Source: Actinomycetes bacterium
Lineage (GTDB): Bacteria; Bacillota_I; Bacilli_A; RF39; UBA660
Assembly (NCBI GenBank): GCA_021152765.1
Contig: JAGKUT010000026.1
Location: 1-12,211, forward strand
Length of the DNA stretch: 12,211 bases
Direction of reading: 5' to 3'
The notes beneath the pieces are model-generated. The model had not been told where the DNA came from. It made no database searches and saw nothing but the letters and a program-made list of their open reading frames with translations. The position numbers were made by a program, and so were the translations under genes. This document shows positions 1 through 5,796 of the stretch, piece after piece; the stretch's first letter is position 1, and every line of letters starts with the position of its first letter.

Positions 1-197
1 TCTCTTACTTTTTTTATATTATTTACTGGAAAACCAGTCCTAGAAAAACTTTTAAAATTTTTTATTTGATAGTTAAATAAATCTAGCATAATTTTACAAT
101 CATCATTATATGTTTCATAGAAAACTCCTGATTTAATTAATACTAGAGATTGTATTTTTTTATTTTTATATTCTTTATAATCATTATAACTTGCCAT
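1..197 (-). CDS. MutS domain I-like small protein, DGR accessory type (MSL-like), 3' part cut by window edge
   Basis: The reading frame is open from the ATG at 197 to the left edge of the window, so the C-terminus is missing. The visible residues include LIKSGVFYETYNDD, LFNYQIK and RTGFPVNNIKKV. They resemble the N-terminal mismatch-recognition domain I of MutS (FYE...DDAK...GxP motif), but the gene lies in a context where a full MutS is unlikely. Two tandem ATGs occur (198-200 and 195-197). The AAAGGAG ribosome site at 203-209 is only about 2 nt from the first and about 5 nt from the second, so the second is preferred. From memory, small MutS-like (MSL) proteins are a known accessory gene of some diversity-generating retroelements. 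The gene follows the putative variable protein gene on the same strand, as expected for a target - accessory - template - RT order. Alternative: the N-terminus of an ordinary MutS homologue. Confidence 0.7.
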   Translation of the reverse strand, partial: MASYNDYKEYKNKKIQSLVLIKSGVFYETYNDDCKIMLDLFNYQIKNFKSFSRTGFPVNNIKKVR

Positions 198-252
198 CAT
201 TACTCCTTTGTAACATAAATTTTATAATAACTATTTATAATATTTAGGCCTA

Positions 253-276
253 CCCACTTCACTTTCGTGAAGCGGG
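253..276 (-). repeat. GAAA-tetraloop hairpin downstream of the variable region
   Basis: On the minus strand CCCGCTTCAC and GTGAAGTGGG form a 10-bp stem (one G-T wobble) closed by a GAAA loop. No T-tract follows, so it does not look like an intrinsic terminator. A TAGGCCTA palindrome (245-252) lies just beyond it. Stem-loops or cruciforms with GRNA tetraloops shortly after the variable region are a known target-recognition element of the Bordetella phage DGR. Position, stem length and loop fit that role here (inference). Confidence 0.75.
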
Positions 277-284
277 AGCTATGG

Positions 285-308
285 AGCTAGAAGCTTACGC
301 TTCCTGCT
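285..308 (-). repeat. Second tetraloop hairpin (GTAA loop) next to the variable gene's end
   Basis: On the minus strand AGCAGGAAGC and GCTTCTAGCT pair around a GTAA loop, with one A-A mismatch and one wobble. It lies between the stop codon (330-332) and the GAAA hairpin, 8 bp from the latter. It may be part of the same DGR target structure or a separate RNA fold; there is no T-tract. Confidence 0.6.
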
Positions 309-329
309 CACATCAAATACGTTTGTTTC

Positions 330-1766
330 TTACATGTTTGAAATACTGTAAGGGGTTGTTGTTGTTCCCTCACCTGTCAGGCTGATTTCTGATTTAAGAT
401 AGAAGGCTGGGCGAACCCCAAAAGTGTAGCCCGCGCTGTTGTAGTTGAAAAAGCCTGTCGAGTTCACAATCCACACGTGGCTGCGGTTGTACGAAATAGG
501 CGAAAGAGACCACTCGGTAATTGCTTTAGGCAACCAATTATATGTTCTATTACTACATGGCCAATTATCATATCCTGTTATATGTTGTGAACTTTCATAA
601 TAATAATTAGTGTTGTAATAAAAGTTAGAATATACACTTGTACAAGTTGGATTTAAAGATGTTTCTACATAATCTGTAATATTCATTAAACCAATTTTTC
701 CATTCCATGTATATAACTTTTCTTCCGTTTTTTCTTTTTGTAACCCTTTATCTCCACCTGTATATGACGAAGTATAATAAACTCCACCTACATTAAAATC
801 ATGATTATCAATATACTTTGACATTTCTTTATCTGTTATCCATGTGTTATTTAAATACTGATTTAGTGTTGAGTCTACTGTAACTGTTCCTGTGTTTGTT
901 GAATTTGTTAATTCTGTATTAGTATTATTAGCATAATACTTATAATTAAAAGTACTACCTAATGTTGCACCATTATAGAAAGTATTACTTAAATTTCCCC
1001 ATACATTACATCCATAATATGTTCCTGAATAATTACAAAATGTATTATCAGTATTATGTCTTGGTCCTGTTGTTGTATCGCTTGAATCACGTTCATCAAA
1101 TGATTTTGATCCAATACTTGCATCTCTTATAACTTTTATTGTTCCATCTGGCTCATATGATATTATTCTATAAGTTACATTACTAGGAGACGATGCTGTT
1201 CCTTCATTTAATGTTATATAATTATTTGGAGTTGCTCCTCTATATACGAATCTTCCTGGTTCAGTTTCAGACTTATATAGTCCATCTCCTGTTGTTACAA
1301 GTTTTTCTGTTGGGCAATTTCCTTTAGAAGTACTTACTACTTCATTATTATAGATGCTTGCTTTATATTCATCAAACTCTAAACAGCCTGAGATTCCATA
1401 ATTATCTATTAATATTGTACCATTATCTGGTTCTTTTCCTGTAACTTCTAATCCTAATGTTTTTAATTCATCTACAGTATAACTTCCATTTAATCCATCA
1501 CTATTTGAATCAACTGTTTGCATATACATACTATAATTTTGTATTGCATTTTTATATCCGTATGCTGAATCTGTTATTGAACCTTTCTTTGCATCATCTA
1601 TTATACCTAATATTAATGGTACTGTTATTACTGCAATTATTGCGAGTATTACTATAATAGCTAACAACTCAATCAAAGTAAAACCGTTATATTTACTATC
1701 AGCATATTTTCCATTGGTATTAATACAAACATTTTCTTTACTATTTTTTTCTAAAATTTTTCTCAT
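330..1766 (-). CDS. Prepilin-type surface protein with C-terminal lectin-like variable tail (putative DGR target)
   Basis: A 478-aa protein. Residues 28-33 (GFTLIE) are a type IV prepilin peptidase site: cleavage after G28, with Glu at mature position 5. A hydrophobic helix follows to about residue 56. A middle region carries two cysteines (C128, C151) that may form a disulfide. The remainder is rich in N, T, Y and S and ends in WSLSP (419-423), VWIVNS (431-436) and GVRPAFYLKS (450-459), as in the C-type-lectin/DUF6273-like folds used by DGR variable proteins. The start is set by AGGAGAG at 1774-1780, 7 nt before the ATG. The likely role is a pilus-like or membrane-anchored binding protein outside the cell. 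The GC-rich 3' end is described separately. The ligand is unknown. Prepilin processing would need a peptidase and assembly ATPase from elsewhere in the genome. Confidence 0.85.
   Translation of the reverse strand: MRKILEKNSKENVCINTNGKYADSKYNGFTLIELLAIIVILAIIAVITVPLILGIIDDAKKGSITDSAYGYKNAIQNYSMYMQTVDSNSDGLNGSYTVDELKTLGLEVTGKEPDNGTILIDNYGISGCLEFDEYKASIYNNEVVSTSKGNCPTEKLVTTGDGLYKSETEPGRFVYRGATPNNYITLNEGTASSPSNVTYRIISYEPDGTIKVIRDASIGSKSFDERDSSDTTTGPRHNTDNTFCNYSGTYYGCNVWGNLSNTFYNGATLGSTFNYKYYANNTNTELTNSTNTGTVTVDSTLNQYLNNTWITDKEMSKYIDNHDFNVGGVYYTSSYTGGDKGLQKEKTEEKLYTWNGKIGLMNITDYVETSLNPTCTSVYSNFYYNTNYYYESSQHITGYDNWPCSNRTYNWLPKAITEWSLSPISYNRSHVWIVNSTGFFNYNSAGYTFGVRPAFYLKSEISLTGEGTTTTPYSISNM
372..518 (-). 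other. Candidate DGR variable region (VR) at the 3' end of the prepilin gene
   Basis: Codons for residues 417-465 differ sharply in composition from the rest of the gene. They use TCG, AAC, CGC, AGC, CAC, GTG, GGC, GCG and CTG, whereas the upstream part uses mostly A/T-ending codons. In residues 426-449 many codons end in C with variable first two bases (TAC AAC CGC AGC CAC; TTC AAC TAC AAC AGC), as expected if AAC codons of a template repeat were mutated at adenines. Invariant-looking VW, VNS, G and GVRP residues alternate with them. Boundaries are approximate because the template repeat is not in the window. Confidence 0.72.
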
Positions 1767-1793
1767 ATAAATACTCTCCTAGCCTATATTTAT

Positions 1794-1822
1794 ATTTTAT
1801 CAAAAATTAAAAAAATAGTAAA
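1794..1822 (-). promoter_or_regulatory. Sigma-A-like promoter of the prepilin gene
   Basis: On the minus strand TTTACT (1817-1822) is followed after 17 bp by TAAAAT (1794-1799), about 27 bp before the start codon. The match to consensus is fair (4/6 and 5/6). The flanking DNA is very AT-rich, so chance matches are possible. Confidence 0.45.
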
Positions 1823-1919
1823 GTTTTTTTTTACGTGTTTTTTCACACAATTTTCTATATTTTTTTTCATAACAACTTGATTATTAATCATCACTAATAT
1901 GTGGCAATTTTTTTAATAT

Positions 1920-2126
1920 CTATTTATTTTTTAATATATATATTTCATACAATAAACTTATATAAATAAAACTTCCACTCAATGTAATACACAACCATAA
2001 AGGTTTATCAAAACTCAAATATGTAAATGATGGTATCATCTCATATGGATTCTTTGGAATAATAAATGATAAAATACAAATTATGATAATACCTATTAAA
2101 CCAATTATAATAAATCTTCTTTTCAT
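1920..2126 (-). CDS. Small two-helix membrane protein, unknown function
   Basis: A 68-aa protein. A longer in-frame ATG exists at 2147, but GGAGGG at 2134-2139 lies 7 nt before the ATG at 2126 and so selects the shorter form (MKRRFIIIGLIG...). Two hydrophobic segments at about residues 4-23 and 44-64 are joined by a loop with PKNPYEMIPSF, and the protein ends in a basic tail (LKNK). This looks like an integral membrane protein with both ends probably on the same side. A TATAAT-like -10 lies at 2146-2151 (minus), without a convincing -35. No family recognised. It stands alone between the prepilin gene and the insertion sequence, so neighbours give no clue. Confidence 0.6.
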   Translation of the reverse strand: MKRRFIIIGLIGIIIICILSFIIPKNPYEMIPSFTYLSFDKPLWLCITLSGSFIYISLLYEIYILKNK

Positions 2127-2293
2127 ATTCTTTCCCTCCGAATTCATTATAGTATAATTTTATCAAAAAGTACATATATTAAATGTAGTACATTCTATAA
2201 ATGTTCATTAGATAATATTTATAGGTGACTAACTATAAGAAGTCAAGCATTTTTTAACAAAAAAAATATATAGTTTTTTGTCCACTCAAAAGG

Positions 2294-2437
2294 CCTTCAA
2301 AAATACAAAATTTTTTTTGAAGGTAGATAAGCAACAAAGTCCAACTTTGTTGGCAAAAATATTGTTGTCTTAATTATTATTTATCAATGGTAAAATGAAC
2401 TCACTATCGTTCGCCATATGACAAATAATAATTAAAG
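2294..2437. repeat. Three stem-loops in the noncoding right end of the IS
   Basis: Three inverted repeats follow the transposase stop. 2294-2303 pairs with 2314-2323 (CCTTCAAAAA). 2332-2339 pairs with 2345-2352 (CAACAAAG, perfect, 5-nt loop). 2369-2390 pairs imperfectly with 2414-2437, with an AATTATTATTT core, and overlaps the stop codon. None has a proper T-tract on the minus strand. They may insulate the element or end its transcript. The rest of the 2127-2431 gap has no convincing gene. Confidence 0.55.
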
Positions 2438-3589
2438 ATTACCTTTAAATTCAATGTTTTCAGATTCTAGTTTATAAATAATTCTTACAAGTTTTTTAGC
2501 TACGTGAGTTAAGGCAACTCTATGAGGCTTACCTTCAGAACGTTTTTTATAATAGAATTCTGTAAATATAGGTTCATGCATAAAAACATAATCTGCAGCA
2601 TTCATAAGATAGTATCTTAAATGCCCAGATCCATGTTTAACCATGTGACCAGTGTGAGATTCAGTTCCAGATTGTGAAATACTTGGTTCAATACCAGCAA
2701 AAGCAACGCATGCATCAGCTGATTTAAATCTAGATAAATCACCAAATTCGGAAATGATTCCAGCACAAGAAATAGTACCAATTCCTTTAATGGATAAAAT
2801 TGGTGGATTAAGTTCTTTGATAATAGATTCGATTTTATTCTCAAGTTTATTTATTTCAATCTCAATTTGCGAACGAAGAGTTAGTAATGATTCAAGTTCA
2901 GTTTCAAATATATCATTTGAAATACCAACAGAATTTTTAGCAAGTTCTTTAAGTTTAATAAAATTAGCAGAAGTGAATTTACCACGAGATATTTTTCTAA
3001 TAGAATCAAAATCTTTCATATTTTTAATTTTATCTGGAGTTTTATATTTATTTAAAATATATAAACTAGTTTTAGAAAAATCATTATTAAAGAAAGGTTT
3101 ATATTCAGGAAATATAATATCTAGTGTATTTGTAATTTGAACTTCATAATATGAACGTTGCTTAACTAACTTTTCTCTCATTCTAGATAAAGACTTTAAT
3201 GAATATTTGTGATAAAATTGTTTTGGATGGGGTTTGTAATCCACAGATATAAGATACTTAGTAATGAGCATTGCATCTTTCTTATCTGTTTTAGTTCTTC
3301 TTAGAGTTTGAGTTGAAATAAATCTTTTAACAAGAGCAGGATTAAATTCCATAAAAGAATAATTATTCTTTTCAAGGAATAGCTTAAGGTTCATTCCATA
3401 ATGACCAGTAGCTTCAAATCCTATCCGTATTTCTTGACTATTATCTAAAAATTTTAATAAATTAAGTAATTGAATAAATCCTTCATTGGTGTTTGTGAAA
3501 GATAAATTTTCTTCAATTACTTCACCTGCTTCAGTACAAATGAAACAGTCATGTTTGTATTTTGAAATATCAATTCCAACAAAATACAT
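2432..3589 (-). CDS. IS110-family transposase (DEDD RuvC-like recombinase)
   Basis: A 385-aa transposase of normal length for the family. The N-terminal RuvC-like domain shows all four acidic residues at the usual spacing: D7 (VGIDISK), E59 (GFEATGHYG), D102 and D105 (KTDKKDA). A coiled linker spans about 220-262. The C-terminal transposase_20 domain begins at IKGIGTISCAGIISEFGD (267-284) and holds the serine-containing PSISQSG segment (302-308), in which the catalytic serine of the family lies. GGAGGTG about 4 nt upstream supports the ATG at 3589. The gene is uninterrupted, so the element may be active. IS110 enzymes work as tetramers with a bridge RNA that pairs with donor and target DNA; the upstream noncoding region here is the candidate RNA gene. 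Confidence 0.95.
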   Translation of the reverse strand: MYFVGIDISKYKHDCFICTEAGEVIEENLSFTNTNEGFIQLLNLLKFLDNSQEIRIGFEATGHYGMNLKLFLEKNNYSFMEFNPALVKRFISTQTLRRTKTDKKDAMLITKYLISVDYKPHPKQFYHKYSLKSLSRMREKLVKQRSYYEVQITNTLDIIFPEYKPFFNNDFSKTSLYILNKYKTPDKIKNMKDFDSIRKISRGKFTSANFIKLKELAKNSVGISNDIFETELESLLTLRSQIEIEINKLENKIESIIKELNPPILSIKGIGTISCAGIISEFGDLSRFKSADACVAFAGIEPSISQSGTESHTGHMVKHGSGHLRYYLMNAADYVFMHEPIFTEFYYKKRSEGKPHRVALTHVAKKLVRIIYKLESENIEFKGNL

Positions 3590-3613
3590 AAAACACCTCC
3601 AATTAGTTTTAAT

Positions 3614-3773
3614 GCACTGTATGTTTTACACAAGACCTCTATTTATGTATTCACGTAAAATATAAAACGTCAAAGCGTTAACTAACTAATTACCAATAAA
3701 AATAAAAGCCTGTGGTAGTTGTCACCTCTAACCAGTCAATGCCGTAAAAATGGAAATACAAATCCACAGTGCC
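3614..3773 (-). ncRNA. Candidate IS110 bridge (guide) RNA
   Basis: The noncoding DNA before the transposase can form an RNA of about 160 nt. Its 5' GCACTGT (3766-3772) pairs with ACAGTGC (3614-3620), closing the whole unit. An inner CTGTGG/CCACAG pair (3764-3769 with 3710-3715) closes a first loop. A TATAAT box at 3779-3784 places the 5' end near 3772. Within it, AGGTGAC (3721-3727) and TAGTTAGT (3681-3688) match the two sides of the right-end core, as target and donor guides would. Size and position agree with the known IS110-group bridge RNA. No covariance support is available from one sequence. Confidence 0.6.
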
Positions 3774-3778
3774 AAAAT

Positions 3779-3784
3779 ATTATA
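3779..3784 (-). promoter_or_regulatory. -10 box at the IS left end (bridge RNA promoter half)
   Basis: A perfect TATAAT on the minus strand lies just inside the inferred left end, with no -35 at the right distance in the present flank. In IS110 elements a full promoter can form when the ends join in a circle. The right end carries TTGACT at 2241-2246 (minus). The joined spacing would be about 13 bp to this box, or 18 bp to the weaker TATTTT overlapping it, so the fit is imperfect. Confidence 0.35.
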
Positions 3785-3867
3785 ACTCAATTCAGTTATA
3801 AATATATAAAGAAAGGAGTTTCTAATATATGTGAAAAAATCACATAATTAGATTATACGTGATTAGG

Positions 3868-3890
3868 ACTCTATCAATTAGAGTTTTTTT
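3868..3890 (+). terminator. Intrinsic terminator between the IS and the mobilizable element
   Basis: ACTCTA (3868-3873) and TAGAGT (3879-3884) form a perfect stem with a 5-nt loop, followed by a T-run to 3890. Upstream on the plus strand are an AAAGGAG site (3812-3818), an ATGTGA start-stop, and a seven-codon GTG frame (3831-3851). A short transcript or leader could therefore end here, or this is the remnant of a gene's 5' region. No longer gene is present in 3590-3972. Confidence 0.6.
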
Positions 3891-3901
3891 GTTCATAAAA
3901 A

Positions 3902-3974
3902 AATGACAATATGACATTAATATCTAGGTGGGGTACCCTACCATAATCTAATGTCATAACGTCATATTGTCATT
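3902..3974 (-). terminator. Large palindromic hairpin ending the repressor-membrane-Fic operon
   Basis: AATGACAATATGAC (3902-3915) is the exact reverse complement of 3961-3974. A nested pairing, ATGACATTA (3911-3919) with TAATGTCAT (3949-3957), and a central palindrome around GGGTACCC (3931-3938) extend the fold. On the minus strand the outer stem runs into seven T residues (3897-3903), so it can act as a terminator for the leftward operon. It overlaps the end of the Fic-fold gene by 2 bp. Its length and nested alternatives are unusual for a simple terminator. Confidence 0.6.
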
Positions 3975-4644
3975 AATTATTTAAACTAATTCCATCTATA
4001 CAGTTATCATATATCCACTCTTTTAAATCTGTATTATCTCCTGTTTCGTAGAATTTGATTAGTTTTTCAAAGAATGTTATTTGTAAGTCTTGTGCTATTG
4101 TTATAATACCACAACCATTGTCTATTAATATTTTATTTGCGAATAACATTGCTACTCTTTTATTACCATCTATAAACATTTGTCTTCTCATGATCCAAAG
4201 CATTATTTCTATTGCTATTTCTGTTTTAGTTTTTGTTGGTTGATTTAATAAATTTTCTAATTCTTCTTTTATTTGACTTTCTATTGGAAATTGTGGTGTC
4301 CATTTTGTACCACCAATATTTACTGGTGTTGTTCTTATTCTTCCTAGGTTTTCATCTAGTACTAATTTATCACAAGTAAGTTTATGTATTTGACATAGTG
4401 CTTTATAATCGTATTCTATACCTTCATTTTCAAGAACAAATTGCCAAGCATATTTTAGGTTATTGATAGCAATTATATTATCAACGGTTAAACCATTTAC
4501 TACTCCACCATCATATATTGCTTGTGTTTCTGGATATGTTACTCCAATACCTTCTAGATTAGCACTTTTCCATATATAATCTACTATATTTCTTTTTGCT
4601 ACAAATATATTTTGTTCTCTTGTTAAATTAAATTTATTTTCCAT
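3973..4644 (-). CDS. Fic-fold protein with the catalytic His replaced by Gln
   Basis: A 223-aa Fic/Doc-fold protein. The flap region GRIRTTPVNIGG is at about 101-112. The active-site loop reads Q155-M-F-I-D-G-N-K-R163, against the family pattern HxFx(D/E)GN(G/K)R, so the general-base His needed for AMP transfer is Gln. The inhibitory helix motif (S/T)xxxE(G/N) is intact near the N-terminus (S27ANLEG32), marking a class II arrangement. Its ATG overlaps the end of the membrane protein gene by 11 bp, so translation is probably coupled. An AAGGAAA site precedes the start. As last gene of the repressor operon it may be a toxin-like or modulating module of the mobile element. With Gln at this place it could be inactive as an AMPylase, use another chemistry, or only bind nucleotide. 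I recall other Fic-family proteins with Gln here, so this may be a subfamily trait. Confidence 0.85.
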   Translation of the reverse strand: MENKFNLTREQNIFVAKRNIVDYIWKSANLEGIGVTYPETQAIYDGGVVNGLTVDNIIAINNLKYAWQFVLENEGIEYDYKALCQIHKLTCDKLVLDENLGRIRTTPVNIGGTKWTPQFPIESQIKEELENLLNQPTKTKTEIAIEIMLWIMRRQMFIDGNKRVAMLFANKILIDNGCGIITIAQDLQITFFEKLIKFYETGDNTDLKEWIYDNCIDGISLNN

Positions 4645-5107
4645 TTTTCTTTTTCCTTTCTACTTTACCTTTACCACTTTCATCTATAAATTTTACAACA
4701 TCTTCTGATGTTTTATCAACTAATACTAATGCCATGTAGTTATATACGATTGTAAGTAAATATAGTGCGAATAATGATTCTGTTAAATAATTTTCAACAA
4801 ATATATTTGTAACATAAATTCCTGCAACAACTACTACATATGCTACTACAAGGAAGAATAATGCATCTGATGGTTTTCTAGTAAAGTTTTTATTATAATT
4901 TTTATCCATTTTTTTAAACCATGTTTTACCTTCGTTTGACCATTTTGCCATAAATTTAATAAGCCCTAGTGTACTAAGTAATAATGGAGTTGTAAAATAA
5001 ATATTATCAGTTAGTACATTGAATATTCTTAGTATATATGTAATTGTTAATAATATTAAACTTATTATTTGAATTTTATTTAATCTCTTTAATCTATTTT
5101 TCATCAT
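4634..5107 (-). CDS. Four-helix membrane protein in the repressor operon, unknown function
   Basis: A 157-aa protein with hydrophobic segments at about 12-30, 36-53, 82-103 and 109-130. A basic loop (KTWFKKMDKNYNKNFTRK, about 61-78) separates the two hairpins, and a highly charged cytosolic tail ends in KVERKKKNGK. Even helix number and positive loops suggest both ends inside. The start (ATG at 5107) overlaps the repressor gene by 14 bp and its end overlaps the Fic-fold gene by 11 bp. All three are therefore one translationally coupled unit. A role as membrane partner or sensor for the Fic-fold protein or repressor, or in exclusion or immunity of the element, is possible but not shown. No family recognised. 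Confidence 0.75.
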   Translation of the reverse strand: MMKNRLKRLNKIQIISLILLTITYILRIFNVLTDNIYFTTPLLLSTLGLIKFMAKWSNEGKTWFKKMDKNYNKNFTRKPSDALFFLVVAYVVVVAGIYVTNIFVENYLTESLFALYLLTIVYNYMALVLVDKTSEDVVKFIDESGKGKVERKKKNGK

Positions 5108-5597
5108 CCATAAACTCCTCTATTGCATTTCCTTTTAATAACTTAATTATTTCTTCATTTGTTTCATTTTGATATTCTAGGTCTTCAATGGTTTCTAGTA
5201 AAACACTTTTCTTTTCTTCTGTTATATCATTTTCTCCAGTTTGTTTTTTTAATGATTCAATTACTATATTATTATGTTCTATTGATACTTTTAAATTTTT
5301 ATAGGCTGTTCTTAAATTATCTCCTTTAAGATTACTATAATATTCTATTAAGTATGGATTTAAAGGACTAACAGATGCTCCTAGTCCTGAAGCATACATT
5401 AAATCATTATAGTTTATTCCTATGTATTTACTTATTTTTCTTAATGTTTTAGGATTAGGTGTTTCCCTCTCTCCTGATTCTATACGTGCGAGTTCTGTAT
5501 CACTTATTTTAGCAAGATTTGCTAATTCTCTTTTTGATAAGTTTTTTTCTTCTCTTGCACGGGCGATTATTTCACCAACTTTTTCATTATTATTCAT
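5094..5597 (-). CDS. XRE/Cro-CI family repressor of the mobile element
   Basis: A 167-aa protein. Residues about 7-62 form a canonical HTH_3 domain (VGEIIARAREEKNLSKRELA; recognition helix near SDTELARIESG, 32-42). A longer acidic, helical C-terminal part (about 82-167, rich in E, K and N) probably dimerises the protein; no peptidase or LexA-like domain is seen. The ATG at 5597 is preceded by GGGAG about 8 nt upstream. Its promoter overlaps an operator, implying autoregulation, and the opposite promoter for the excision and transfer genes is flanked by more copies of the same operator. This is the expected layout of a CI-like switch that keeps the element quiet. There is no ImmA-type protease next to it, so the induction route is unclear. 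Confidence 0.9.
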   Translation of the reverse strand: MNNNEKVGEIIARAREEKNLSKRELANLAKISDTELARIESGERETPNPKTLRKISKYIGINYNDLMYASGLGASVSPLNPYLIEYYSNLKGDNLRTAYKNLKVSIEHNNIVIESLKKQTGENDITEEKKSVLLETIEDLEYQNETNEEIIKLLKGNAIEEFMDDEK

Positions 5598-5621
5598 GTG
5601 TTTTTTCTCCCTTCTCTATAT

Positions 5622-5650
5622 AATATAGCATGTTTTTAAATAAAATTCAA
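5622..5650 (-). promoter_or_regulatory. Leftward promoter of the repressor operon
   Basis: On the minus strand TTGAAT (5645-5650), a 17-bp spacer and TATATT (5622-5627), with TG one base before the -10 (extended -10). The -35 overlaps the first operator (5648-5661). Confidence 0.65.
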
Positions 5651-5767
5651 CTTTTTAGTTGTATTTTTTTAATTTTTACAACTAATATGTTGACAAACAA
5701 TTTTTAATGTTATATACTTTTATCAACTTATAAGTTGCACTAATCATTATAACCAACTTATAAGTTT
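5648..5767. promoter_or_regulatory. Four-operator array CAACT-N4-AGTTG
   Basis: Four 14-bp palindromes: 5648-5661 (CAACTTTTTAGTTG), 5679-5692 (CAACTAATATGTTG), 5724-5737 (CAACTTATAAGTTG) and 5754-5767 (CAACTTATAAGTTT). Spacing between starts is 31, 45 and 30 bp, so they form two pairs, each about three helical turns apart. Site 1 covers the leftward -35, site 2 touches the rightward -35 and site 3 covers the rightward start region. They are the likely binding sites of the adjacent repressor. Confidence 0.8.
5690..5718 (+). promoter_or_regulatory. Rightward promoter of the excision/transfer genes
   Basis: Consensus TTGACA (5690-5695), 17-bp spacer, TATACT (5713-5718). It lies between operators 2 and 3, and transcription would start within operator 3, so repressor binding should block it. 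Confidence 0.75.
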
Positions 5768-5796
5768 ATAATATATAGTAGAACGGAGGTGAATAT

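Larger units (their letters stand above)
2230..3786 (-). mobile_element. IS110-family insertion sequence, inferred ends
   Basis: The element reads on the minus strand: left end near 3786, guide-RNA region, transposase, then about 200 bp of hairpin-rich right end. IS110 elements lack terminal inverted repeats, so the ends were inferred. A shared GT dinucleotide (plus-strand AC) occurs at 2228-2229 and 3785-3786. Guide-like segments in the upstream RNA region match both sides of the right-end copy. Joining 2229 to 3787 makes a palindromic empty site. The length would be about 1.56 kb. The transposase and general extent are secure; the exact ends are inference. Confidence 0.7.

Noticed and set aside
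253..308. Hairpins after the prepilin gene as transcription terminators
   Set aside because: Neither stem is followed by a T-tract on the minus strand; the tetraloops and context fit a DGR target element better.
2754..3140. Plus-strand 128-aa frame opposite the IS110 transposase
   Set aside because: It is antisense to a complete, conserved transposase, has no ribosome site and no recognisable protein features.
3829..3851. ATGTGA start-stop and seven-codon GTG frame as a real leader peptide gene
   Set aside because: A ribosome site is present, but the frame is too short and its spacing too long (12 nt for GTG) to claim a gene.
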